The translations under genes were made by a program, and so were the position numbers. 12,831 nucleotides of DNA, taken from NCBI GenBank assembly GCA_947630385.1, contig CANRHG010000038.1, positions 1 to 12,831 on the forward strand, written 5' to 3'. This DNA is from an uncultured Eubacteriaceae bacterium (GTDB taxonomy: Bacteria > Bacillota > Clostridia > Eubacteriales > Eubacteriaceae). This document shows, piece after piece, positions 5,553 through 12,424 of this stretch (within the stretch, counting starts at the first letter, position 1; each line of letters begins with the position of its first letter). Below the pieces are notes generated by a model. The model searched no databases, had not been told where the DNA came from, and saw only the letters and a program-made list of their open reading frames with translations.

Positions 5553-5918
5553 CTAATCTTGTTTTTCTAACAAGAGGCGTTCTTCTTCATTTTCTGATAT
5601 ATCGATCCGCTCGATCTTAAAAATGACAGGTCTCGTTCCATCGTTGCAGCAGGCGATCATAATTTTTTCGTCGTTGGTCCAACCTTTCATTATAGAACCA
5701 CCTTGAAGAGCCGTGTAAACGTAGCGGCTTACAGCGTCCCATGCTTCTGCGCAAAATTTTCCGTTTAATAAACTGCCAAAATCTCTTTGATCAATAATAA
5801 ATTCGTCGCCTTCTTTAAAGAAGGTACACGGTCCTGAATCAGGATTAGCCAAATACTTTTTTTGATAATCATCGAAACAGGTTGTTTCTAAAACTGTGAT
5901 TTTACATTGATGTAACAT
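5553..5918 (-). CDS. TIGR04076 family protein, function unknown
   Basis: A 121-residue small cytoplasmic protein with the family pattern: CKITVLETTCFDDYQKKYL, then PCTFFKEGDEFIID, KFCAEAWDAVSRYVYTALQGG and IACCNDGTRPVIFKIERID. The conserved PC, FC-W and CC-x-DG-x-RPV-x-FK positions are all present, and the cysteines hint at metal or redox chemistry, but no activity is known. An AAAGGA site a few bases before the ATG fixes the start. It follows nrdJ on the same strand but is separated from it by a terminator and by structured element B, so it is probably transcribed independently. The palindrome ATTAGATCTAAT (5546-5557) covers its stop codon. Confidence 0.85.
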   Translation of the reverse strand: MLHQCKITVLETTCFDDYQKKYLANPDSGPCTFFKEGDEFIIDQRDFGSLLNGKFCAEAWDAVSRYVYTALQGGSIMKGWTNDEKIMIACCNDGTRPVIFKIERIDISENEEERLLLEKQD

Positions 5919-5946
5919 AAAATTTCCTTTACTAGGGAGATGAAAT

Positions 5947-6033
5947 CCTTCCAGTTTTATTTCTTAAGACGTAAGCGTTTTTATCAAGAAAATAAGAGCA
6001 ACTACCACTACCTGGAAGGAAGTGGGTTTCCGC
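5947..6033 (+). mobile_element. Structured element copy B (second copy of the element at 60-114)
   Basis: Seen: the hairpin CCACT-A-CC-TGGAA-GG-A-AGTGG (6005-6025) followed by GGGTTTCCGC (6024-6033). Compared with copy A the stem base pairs differ while pairing is kept, and the tail is identical. This copy also has CCTTCCAG (5947-5954) complementary to CTGGAAGG (6012-6019), and TTATTTCTT (5957-5965) nearly complementary to AAGAAAATAA (5986-5995), so the whole 73 bases could fold into one stem. It lies antisense between two minus-strand genes with no transposase nearby. It is best read as a solitary, decayed transposon end; a small structured RNA is the alternative. Confidence 0.4.
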
Positions 6034-6049
6034 ACTTAAAATTTCTATG

Positions 6050-6074
6050 AAAAAAGCCCGGAAGAATCCGAGCT
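6050..6074 (-). terminator. nrdJ terminator
   Basis: On the minus strand, GCTCGGA (6073-6067) pairs with TCCGGGC (6062-6056) around a 4-base loop, with one G-U pair, and is followed by six T (6055-6050). It lies 31 bases after the nrdJ stop. Confidence 0.88.
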
Positions 6075-6104
6075 TATTATTAAAGGTAATTATAGACGTC
6101 CTCA

Positions 6105-9029
6105 TCAACCACAACCGGTCGTGGCTCCACATTGCCTACAGGTTTTACAAACTCCCGTTTTCCAGAGATTATCGCTTCCACAAACGCTACAGATTTCGTC
6201 GTAGATTCGCTCTCCCTGATATTCTTTTTCATCATCCTTCGGTTCATTAATGAACATCATTTGATTTTCGACGGGCTGTCCAAGGCCTTCGGGCTTGACC
6301 TGACAGCTCGAATAATCCCCACATTCGATTTCAATAACTTTTGAAATCAAATCCGAAATAGAAGAAGCAAATTTAATATACGGATGGCGTTGTACCGGTC
6401 CCGACGGCTCGTATTTCTGGTCTTTTAACATGACCGATATATCGCGCGGTTCGATCCCGTACTGAAGCATATGGGAAATCGACTTTGAAAGTCCGGCCAA
6501 GAGCCCTTTGACGACCGTTCCGTCCCGGTCGGTGGAGACAAAAATTTCAGACATCCGTCCGTCCGGATAAAATCCGACGGTTATATATAGTTCAATGTCG
6601 CCGATCTTAGCGGAGTGCGTATGGGACGAGCGAATCCCTTCGGGGCGTTTGCGTTCCGGTTCGTGTCGTTCGCTTTTTGCGTATTCCAATAAATCGTTAT
6701 AACTTAAGTCTTCGAGCGACGTATTTTCATTGACCATCACTCCCGTCGACAGCGGTTGAATAAATTTACAACCGTCGCGGTAAACCGTGATCGCCTTAAC
6801 TCCCGTGTCGTAAGCGAGTAAATTGATCCGTTTTATATCATCGACCGTCGCGCTGTTTTTTAGGTTGACCGTCTTAGAGACCGAACCACTGATCATGGGC
6901 GTAATGGCCGCGACCATTAAAACGTGACCTTCCGGACTGATCTGATTTGCCGTATCGAAAACCTTTAAGTGTTCTTCCTTAAGATGGGGAGCTCCTTCTA
7001 AACTATCGCGAAGCAAATACCCGTTCTCGTCTTTTTCTTCAAGGTAATTAAGTATATCTTCTATTTGATCTTCGCTGTAGTCTAAGTTTTCTAGAGCCAT
7101 CTTTATAACCGGATTAACGATCTCCATGCTTCCCCCATCGACGAGTTTTTTATACGTGATGTGGGAATAGAAAGGTTCAATTGAAGTTGAGCCGCAGTCC
7201 ATTGCAAAGGAGATCGTTCCGGTCGGGGCAATCACACTGACCTGGGCGTTTCGGTATCCGTATTCCTCTCCATACTCAAGCGCTTCTTCCCAGGCGTTAA
7301 TGAGGCGCATCGAGATGTTTTCAAAACCGATTTTCTTTAAAAGGTCATGATCGACCATAAAGGGCGTATAGTCGAGATCTTCAAAATTATCTACGAGCGC
7401 TCCGGCAACCCGTGAATGGTTGCGGATCACTTTTAACATGTGTTCTTTATTGATGTCGTACTTTTCAAACGGTCCCGACTGTTTGGCCATCATCGCGGAA
7501 ATAAAGTAATTGTGGCCGGTCATGATCCCTATGAGGGAAGCCGCGAGGTTTCGCGCTTCTTCGCTGTCGTAAGGATACCCTAGAGCCATAAGAAGTGAGG
7601 CCAGATTTGCGATACCGATACCGGTCGTCCGGAACATATAAGAACGTTCGGCCACGTCTTCGGTCGGAAACTGTCCCTGATAGATCGAAGCTTCAAGTAC
7701 GAGTTGAATCAGTCCCGAAAGGTGAGAGAAACGTTCAATGTCGATTTTTTTCGTTTCCGGATCGTAAAATTTAAAGATATTAATTGAGGCCAGATTACAG
7801 GCCGTATTGTCTAAAAAAGCGTATTCGGAGCAGGGATTGGTGGCGTTGATCCGGTTTTCCGGGTCGTTTACATCGCCGTTTAGCCCCGCTGGACAGGTAT
7901 GCCAGGCGTTGTACAAATCATCGAACTGAAGCCCCGGGTCGGCGCAACTCCAGGCTGCTGTATTGATCTGATCCCACAGATCGGCGACTTTAACTTTCCG
8001 GTCGACGTCATCGTCTACCCTACCCTTGAGTAAGAGCTCCTTGTTCGGATTCATCTCGAGGTTTTTAACGTCGTGCATGAATTCTTTGTTTAGGCGAACG
8101 GAGTTGTTCGAGTTTTGGCCGGAAACGGTCTGATAGGCCTCCCCGTCCATGGACGTATCGTAACCCATTTTCCCCAAGGCCCTTACTTTTTCTTCTTCGT
8201 GGGATTTCCAGCCGATAAAATCTTCGATTTCCGGGTGGTCGATGTCGACGATGACCATTTTCGCGGCGCGCCTGGTCGTCCCACCTGATTTGATCGCTCC
8301 GGCGTTACGGTCAAGGCCGAGTAGAAAACTCATCAGGCCCGAAGACTGGCCACCGCTGGAAAGTTTTTCGCCTTCCGCGCGGAGTTTGGAGAAATTGGTT
8401 CCTACGCCCGAGCCACCTTTAAACAGTTTGGTTTCGCTGACGTAGTGATCGGAGATGGAATGTTTCCCCAAGAGTTTATCGGCGACCGACAGGATAAAAC
8501 AGGCCGACGCCTGAGAACGGCTGTACCGGTCTTCGGATTTTACGACCTTTTCCCCGTCGTAATAATAAAGGTCGTCGGGGTCGCCACTGATCCCGTATTT
8601 CGTCTTTATGCCACTATTAAACCACTGCGGAGAATTGGGTGCCCACATCTGGCTTAATAGAGCGTAGACGATCTCATCGTAAAAGATCTGGTATTGTTCT
8701 TTGTTTTCGATCACGCCTTCGTCTTCAAGCGCGTCAGCCCAAAACCTGGTCATGCGGTCCGCCACCTCTCTCATCGAGTACTCATGACCGCGTCCGTTGG
8801 GGATACCGCTTCTTCTGAAATATTTACTGGCTATGATATCGCAGGCGTTTTGGGTGTAGCCTTCCGGAAACTCCAGATCCTTCATCTCGAAAATCGTCTC
8901 TCCCGTTTTCGAGTGTTTCAGTTCCACGTCGACCTTTTTCCAGTCAAACAGGTCGTATACGCTCTTTTCCGGATGGTCTTCTAACTCTTTTGTAAAGTCT
9001 CTTCTAAAAATTTCGTTTATGTTTTTCAT
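6105..9029 (-). CDS. nrdJ: Adenosylcobalamin-dependent (class II) ribonucleoside-diphosphate reductase
   Basis: A 974-residue oxygen-independent ribonucleotide reductase that uses adenosylcobalamin to generate the active-site thiyl radical. Counting from the chosen ATG: WAPNSPQWFNSG lies near 129-140; C177 (in QASACF) and C411 (in TACNL) are the substrate-reducing pair; NPCSE gives N398, C400 (thiyl) and E402; APTGTISFAMDCGSTSIEP is the glycine-rich nucleotide site. The C-terminus holds CSVCG, CKTCRQC and a penultimate Cys (C973), which re-reduce the active site. The frame also offers a TTG five codons earlier (9044); I prefer the ATG at 9029 because neither has a ribosome binding site and the ATG gives a normal N-terminus. 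Transcribed alone, with NrdR boxes and a leader hairpin upstream. No class I or III enzyme is in the window. Confidence 0.95.
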   Translation of the reverse strand: MKNINEIFRRDFTKELEDHPEKSVYDLFDWKKVDVELKHSKTGETIFEMKDLEFPEGYTQNACDIIASKYFRRSGIPNGRGHEYSMREVADRMTRFWADALEDEGVIENKEQYQIFYDEIVYALLSQMWAPNSPQWFNSGIKTKYGISGDPDDLYYYDGEKVVKSEDRYSRSQASACFILSVADKLLGKHSISDHYVSETKLFKGGSGVGTNFSKLRAEGEKLSSGGQSSGLMSFLLGLDRNAGAIKSGGTTRRAAKMVIVDIDHPEIEDFIGWKSHEEEKVRALGKMGYDTSMDGEAYQTVSGQNSNNSVRLNKEFMHDVKNLEMNPNKELLLKGRVDDDVDRKVKVADLWDQINTAAWSCADPGLQFDDLYNAWHTCPAGLNGDVNDPENRINATNPCSEYAFLDNTACNLASINIFKFYDPETKKIDIERFSHLSGLIQLVLEASIYQGQFPTEDVAERSYMFRTTGIGIANLASLLMALGYPYDSEEARNLAASLIGIMTGHNYFISAMMAKQSGPFEKYDINKEHMLKVIRNHSRVAGALVDNFEDLDYTPFMVDHDLLKKIGFENISMRLINAWEEALEYGEEYGYRNAQVSVIAPTGTISFAMDCGSTSIEPFYSHITYKKLVDGGSMEIVNPVIKMALENLDYSEDQIEDILNYLEEKDENGYLLRDSLEGAPHLKEEHLKVFDTANQISPEGHVLMVAAITPMISGSVSKTVNLKNSATVDDIKRINLLAYDTGVKAITVYRDGCKFIQPLSTGVMVNENTSLEDLSYNDLLEYAKSERHEPERKRPEGIRSSHTHSAKIGDIELYITVGFYPDGRMSEIFVSTDRDGTVVKGLLAGLSKSISHMLQYGIEPRDISVMLKDQKYEPSGPVQRHPYIKFASSISDLISKVIEIECGDYSSCQVKPEGLGQPVENQMMFINEPKDDEKEYQGERIYDEICSVCGSDNLWKTGVCKTCRQCGATTGCG

Positions 9030-9076
9030 AGTATATGGTGGCAAAATAGTAAGTGGGGCAACTTAACTATAAGGAT

Positions 9077-9127
9077 AAAAAAGCAATTATCTTTTTTAGC
9101 TTCGTGCGCGCTGCGAAAGATAATTGC
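9077..9127 (-). terminator. Terminator-like hairpin inside the nrdJ leader (possible attenuator)
   Basis: On the minus strand, GCAATTATCTTT (9127-9116) pairs perfectly with AAAGATAATTGC (9094-9083). The 21-base loop has its own AGC/GCT pair, and TTTTTT follows directly (9082-9077). This has every sign of an intrinsic terminator but ends 48 bases before the nrdJ ATG. The plsY terminator is far upstream, so it is not needed there. It is most simply a premature-termination (attenuation) site. Confidence 0.7.
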
Positions 9128-9203
9128 GTACTTACGTTTCTTTCTGTAATTAATTATAACCGAGAATTAAAAAATATAACAAGCAACTTAATTGCGTACT
9201 ACG
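9121..9203. repeat. Duplicated TAATTGCGTACT(T)ACG element
   Basis: TAATTGCGTACTTACG (9121-9136) and TAATTGCGTACTACG (9189-9203) are near-identical and 68 bp apart. The first overlaps the 5' arm of the leader terminator. On the minus strand the second copy's GCAATTA can pair with the 3' arm of that terminator, so it could take part in an alternative fold, or both copies could be protein-binding sites. Confidence 0.6.
9153..9182 (-). promoter_or_regulatory. nrdJ promoter candidate
   Basis: On the minus strand, TTGTTA (9182-9177) and a consensus TATAAT (9158-9153) are separated by 18 bp. Transcription would start near 9146, about 20 bases before the leader hairpin. A second promoter overlapping the NrdR boxes (TATAGT in the proximal box) cannot be excluded. 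Confidence 0.55.
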
Positions 9204-9231
9204 ATGAAAAAAATTTAAAATCGTCAATTCG

Positions 9232-9247
9232 TTACTATATATAGTAT
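9232..9247. promoter_or_regulatory. NrdR box 1 (proximal)
   Basis: The 16-bp site centres on the perfect palindrome ACTATATATAGT (9234-9245), matching the core of the NrdR box, whose consensus is an ACAC/GTGT-flanked AT-rich core. It is paired with box 2 at a centre distance of exactly 31 bp, about three helical turns, the classic arrangement for NrdR repression of ribonucleotide reductase genes. Confidence 0.82.
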
Positions 9248-9262
9248 TTTTCAAAAAATAAA

Positions 9263-9278
9263 AATCTATATATAGCGA
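9263..9278. promoter_or_regulatory. NrdR box 2 (distal)
   Basis: CTATATATAG (9266-9275) repeats the 10-bp core of box 1 exactly, with less conserved flanks. Spacing and tandem placement upstream of nrdJ support NrdR binding. The nrdR gene itself is not in this window. Confidence 0.78.
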
Positions 9279-9410
9279 TAAATTCTCGCTTAAACGTTAT
9301 CTTTAGTTTTTTAAAGATTTGTTTAACAAATTTAGCTTTAATCTCGTATATCCCGTAACAAATTTATATAGAAAGTAACTTTCGTATCTAAATTGTAAAA
9401 GTCAAGAGAC
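9279..9410. other. AT-rich stretch upstream of the NrdR boxes, no gene seen
   Basis: This is the rest of the roughly 390-bp gap between nrdJ and plsY. No convincing reading frame or known RNA is visible. It holds three short dyads: ATCTTTA/TAAAGAT (9299-9305 / 9312-9318), ATTTGTT/AACAAAT (9317-9323 / 9325-9331) and GAAAGT/ACTTTC (9371-9376 / 9378-9383). A lone TTGACT (minus, 9405-9400) has no matching -10. Confidence 0.5.
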
Positions 9411-9445
9411 AAAAATAAAAAAATCGGAGAGGATTATCTCTCCGA
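9411..9445 (-). terminator. Terminator of the nif3-iorAB-plsY operon, overlapping the plsY stop
   Basis: On the minus strand, TCGGAGAG (9445-9438) and CTCTCCGA (9431-9424) form a perfect 8-bp stem with a 6-base loop containing the plsY TAA. It is followed by a run of seven T, one A and five T. A strong stop that separates this operon from nrdJ. Confidence 0.93.
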
Positions 9446-10048
9446 CGGTTGTTTAACGGCAGGTTTTTCCTCACCGTGAAGCAAGCGAACGATGTTGCTA
9501 CGGTGTTGGAATAAATTAAATAAAGCCAGTACGATCCCTAAAGTCAGGAGTTCGTACTCAGTGGTTCCGGTATAAAGGTATAAGAAAAACGGATACGAAC
9601 ATACGCCGGCCATCGAGCCGACGGAGATGATCCTGGTCAGATAGGCTACGGAAAGACCTACCGTGAGTGGATAGATCCCTACGGCAAAATCCATAAAGGT
9701 CAAAACCCCGATCGTCGTGGCGACGCCTTTTCCGCCTTTAAACTTTAACAGTACCGGATAATTGTGGCCGAGAACGACCGCAAAAGCCGCGGCCATCAGC
9801 CACCAGCCTGTGATCCCCAAGAGCTTTGCTACGATCACGACTGCGGCTCCTTTTAGAAAATCCCCGGCAAAAACGGCGATAGCCATCTTCTTTCCGTAAT
9901 TTCTAAGAACGTTCGCCGTTCCGGGATTTCCCGAGCCTTCGGTACGGATGTCCTTGCCTTCTTTTAGCCGGACGATGATGTACCCAAAATCCAGGTTTCC
10001 GACAAAGTAGGCGAGGACAACGTACAAGATCAAAAGAAAAGTATTCAT
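9434..10048 (-). CDS. plsY: Acyl-phosphate:glycerol-3-phosphate acyltransferase
   Basis: A 204-residue integral membrane protein with the three PlsY motifs: GSGNPGTANVLR (38-49), GHNYPVLLKFKGGKGVA (94-110) and HRSNI (182-186), separated by hydrophobic helices. PlsY transfers the acyl group from acyl-phosphate (made by PlsX) to glycerol-3-phosphate, giving lysophosphatidic acid, the first step of phospholipid synthesis. Motif 1 reads GTAN where GATN or GTTN is usual, and the N-terminus has GNLDFGY where GSIPFGY is common; both are mild variations. Its ATG overlaps the iorB stop as ATGA (10045-10048), so translation is coupled to iorB. A terminator covers the stop. Location in an aryl-pyruvate oxidoreductase operon is unexpected. 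Confidence 0.93.
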   Translation of the reverse strand: MNTFLLILYVVLAYFVGNLDFGYIIVRLKEGKDIRTEGSGNPGTANVLRNYGKKMAIAVFAGDFLKGAAVVIVAKLLGITGWWLMAAAFAVVLGHNYPVLLKFKGGKGVATTIGVLTFMDFAVGIYPLTVGLSVAYLTRIISVGSMAGVCSYPFFLYLYTGTTEYELLTLGIVLALFNLFQHRSNIVRLLHGEEKPAVKQPSER

Positions 10049-10620
10049 TTTGAGAGCTCTAAACCGCGTTTAAAAGCTTCAATGTTGATGTCGTGAAACT
10101 GCGGTTTGATATTTTCCCGTATAATTTTTTCCCAATCGATGTGCTCTAAATTCATCGACTGAACGATCGCCCCCAATAAAATGACGTTCATCGTCTTGGG
10201 GTTTCCGATCTGTTCGGCCAGTTCACTGGCCGGAACTTTTTTGAGCGCTACTTTCTTTTCCACTTCGTCTAAGATGCCCTGCGGGTACTTGACCGAACCG
10301 ATAACGACCGGCATCGGCCAGATCTGCGTCTCGTTGACGACGCAGGTCCCGTCTTTTTTCAGGTAATTTAAGTAGCGCATCGCTTCCATCTCTTCAAAAG
10401 CCACCAGCAGGTCTGCCGTCCCCGGTTCGATGACCGGAGACTGGACTTCATCACCGTAACGTACCTGGGATAAAACGGTCCCACCGCGCTGACTCATTCC
10501 GTGGATCTCACTCATCTTGACGTCGTAACCGGCGTTCATCAGTCCCGTCGTAAGCAGTTTTGCCGCGGTGATCGTCCCCTGACCACCGACTCCGGAAAGT
10601 AAAATGTTATGCGTTCTCAT
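10045..10620 (-). CDS. iorB: Indolepyruvate:ferredoxin oxidoreductase, beta subunit
   Basis: A 191-residue protein of the pyruvate:ferredoxin oxidoreductase gamma-domain family. The glycine-rich GVGGQG (10-15) near the N-terminus, SEIHGMSQRGG, VRYGDEVQSPVIEPGTADLLVAFEEMEAMRYL and the late NVILLGAIV are typical of IorB. Together with IorA it converts aryl-pyruvates plus CoA to aryl-acetyl-CoA, CO2 and reduced ferredoxin in the cytoplasm, a step in amino-acid fermentation (or its reverse in biosynthesis). The gene overlaps iorA by 14 bases and plsY by 4, so the subunits are co-translated. Length is normal. No strong Shine-Dalgarno, as expected for a coupled gene. Confidence 0.94.
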   Translation of the reverse strand: MRTHNILLSGVGGQGTITAAKLLTTGLMNAGYDVKMSEIHGMSQRGGTVLSQVRYGDEVQSPVIEPGTADLLVAFEEMEAMRYLNYLKKDGTCVVNETQIWPMPVVIGSVKYPQGILDEVEKKVALKKVPASELAEQIGNPKTMNVILLGAIVQSMNLEHIDWEKIIRENIKPQFHDINIEAFKRGLELSK

Positions 10621-12391
10621 GTCTCTTTATCGCCCCCATTGGACAAATCTGTTGGCACACGCCACACCCAAGGCACATGTCTTCTAAGATCCCGGACTTG
10701 TTTTCTACGGTCGAATTAAACGCAAGGGCGGGACAGCCCGATTTCAAGCACAGGCGACAGCCTACGCAGACGTCCGTATCGACGTAGCAACTTTGTTTGA
10801 AAGCTTCGGGAAACTCTTCTTTATCGAGTTTAGAAAAACGCTTTAGGGCACAGGGATAACGGGTAATGATGACGGACGGCTCTTTTAGCTCCATTCCCCA
10901 GTTGATGGCTTCTTCCGTCGCTTTAAGATCGTTCGGATTGACCGTTCTGACGTTCTTTATCCCAAGGGCTCGAACGATTTGTTCGATATCGGCGGGCTCT
11001 ACTTCCTCTCCACTTAAGGTCATACCCGAACCCGGGTTTTCCTGATGCCCGGTCATTCCCGTGATGCGGTTATCCAGAATGATCGTACAAACGTCGCTCT
11101 GATTGTAGGCGACGTCTAGTAGGCTCGTCATGCCCGAATGGAAGAAAGTGGAGTCACCGAGCACGGCAAACGCCTTCTTATCGGAATTGGTCGCTTCCAG
11201 GGCTTTGGCCAGACCGTGCCCGCCGGAGATCGAGGCGCCCATGCAAAGGATCGCGTCTCCCGCGTTATACGGTTGTCCGAGCCCGAGGGAGTAGCAGCCA
11301 ATATCCGAATAGATGATCGCGTCTTTTTTCTTACCGAGCGTATAAAATAGGCCACGGTGTGGGCAACCCGCGCAGAGTGAGGCCGGACGGTTGACGAGGT
11401 AATCCTGGTCGGGCTCGACCGTCTCGATTTTTTCTCCCAGGATAGCGCCTCGGATCACGTCGGGTGAGAGCTCCCCGGAAATCGGGAAAACTTCCTTTCC
11501 GATCACATCGATCCCCATCGCTTTGATGTCGTTTTCCATGACCGGATCGATCTCTTCGATCACGTAAATGGTATCGACCAGATCGGAAAATTCTTTGATG
11601 AGTTTATCGGGCAGCGGATAGGAAAATCCGATCTTTAGATACGAAACGTCATCCCCTAAGACTTCCTTGGCGTAGCGGTAGCTGACCCCACTGGCGATAA
11701 CGCCGATTTTACTGCCGTTGTCTTCGATATAGTTCCACTTGCAGTTGTTGGAGTAGTCTTTGGCCGCTTCGATGTTACCTTTGAGCTTTTTGACCATCTC
11801 CATCGCGTTGACGGGAAGCGGGCAGTATTTGGGGACGTTCTTTTCGTAAGGCTTGTCCGGGACCTCCTCCCGGTCAAAACAGTCTACGATCGATTTGGAG
11901 TGACAAATACGCGTCGTCATCCGAAAGAGGACGGGCATGTCGTATTTTTCCGAAAGCGCAAAGGCTTCTTTGATCATCTCCTTGGTCTCCATACTGTCGG
12001 AGGGCTCAAACATGATCAGGTGCGCCGCTCTGGAATAATAGCGGTTGTCCTGTTCGTTCTGGGACGAGTATACGCCGGGTTCGTCGGCGGTGACGATCAC
12101 GGCTCCGCCGTTTACGCCCGTATAGGCAAAGGTAAACAGGGGATCGGCCGCGACGTTTAGCCCCACGTGTTTCATCGACGCGAGGGAACGTACCCCGCCT
12201 AGGCTTGCGCCAGCGATCGACTCGACGGCCGTCTTCTCATTCGGTGCCCATTCGGACGTGATCTCATTGTACGTGGCGACGTTTTCCATGATTTCCGTAC
12301 TCGGGGTTCCAGGATAGGCCGCCGCAAACTTTACTCCGGCTTCGTAAGCGCCTCTAGCGGCCGCTTCGTTACCGGTCATCAATTTTTTCAT
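10607..12391 (-). CDS. iorA: Indolepyruvate:ferredoxin oxidoreductase, alpha subunit
   Basis: A 594-residue subunit with all expected parts in order: N-terminal pyrimidine-binding TPP domain (MTGNEAAARGAYEAG, AAAYPGTPSTEI), a middle domain, CAGCPHRG (340-347), the TPP/Mg domain with GDS (412-414) and DNRITGMTGHQ (440-450), then two C-terminal 4Fe-4S motifs, C542-x2-C545-x2-C548-x4-C553-P and C573-x2-C576-x2-C579-x3-C583-P. It binds TPP and aryl-pyruvate and passes electrons through its clusters to ferredoxin. Full length, all ligands present. The ATG is weakly supported by an AGAAAG stretch upstream. It lies 33 bases after the nif3 stop and overlaps iorB. Confidence 0.96.
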   Translation of the reverse strand: MKKLMTGNEAAARGAYEAGVKFAAAYPGTPSTEIMENVATYNEITSEWAPNEKTAVESIAGASLGGVRSLASMKHVGLNVAADPLFTFAYTGVNGGAVIVTADEPGVYSSQNEQDNRYYSRAAHLIMFEPSDSMETKEMIKEAFALSEKYDMPVLFRMTTRICHSKSIVDCFDREEVPDKPYEKNVPKYCPLPVNAMEMVKKLKGNIEAAKDYSNNCKWNYIEDNGSKIGVIASGVSYRYAKEVLGDDVSYLKIGFSYPLPDKLIKEFSDLVDTIYVIEEIDPVMENDIKAMGIDVIGKEVFPISGELSPDVIRGAILGEKIETVEPDQDYLVNRPASLCAGCPHRGLFYTLGKKKDAIIYSDIGCYSLGLGQPYNAGDAILCMGASISGGHGLAKALEATNSDKKAFAVLGDSTFFHSGMTSLLDVAYNQSDVCTIILDNRITGMTGHQENPGSGMTLSGEEVEPADIEQIVRALGIKNVRTVNPNDLKATEEAINWGMELKEPSVIITRYPCALKRFSKLDKEEFPEAFKQSCYVDTDVCVGCRLCLKSGCPALAFNSTVENKSGILEDMCLGCGVCQQICPMGAIKRHENA

Positions 12392-12424
12392 GTATGCTTT
12401 CTTTCTATGTTTTTGACAATGATA

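Noticed and set aside
9030..9044. TTG at 9044 as the nrdJ start
   Set aside because: It adds only PPYT-type residues, has no ribosome binding site and an ATG follows five codons later; it cannot be fully excluded.
9030..9150. Cobalamin riboswitch upstream of nrdJ
   Set aside because: Looked for the B12 box and the conserved GCCACUG-type core on the minus strand; neither is present.
9053..9244. Plus-strand GTG-started 63-codon frame in the nrdJ upstream region
   Set aside because: It runs through the leader hairpin, promoter and proximal NrdR box, has no ribosome binding site and no recognisable protein features.
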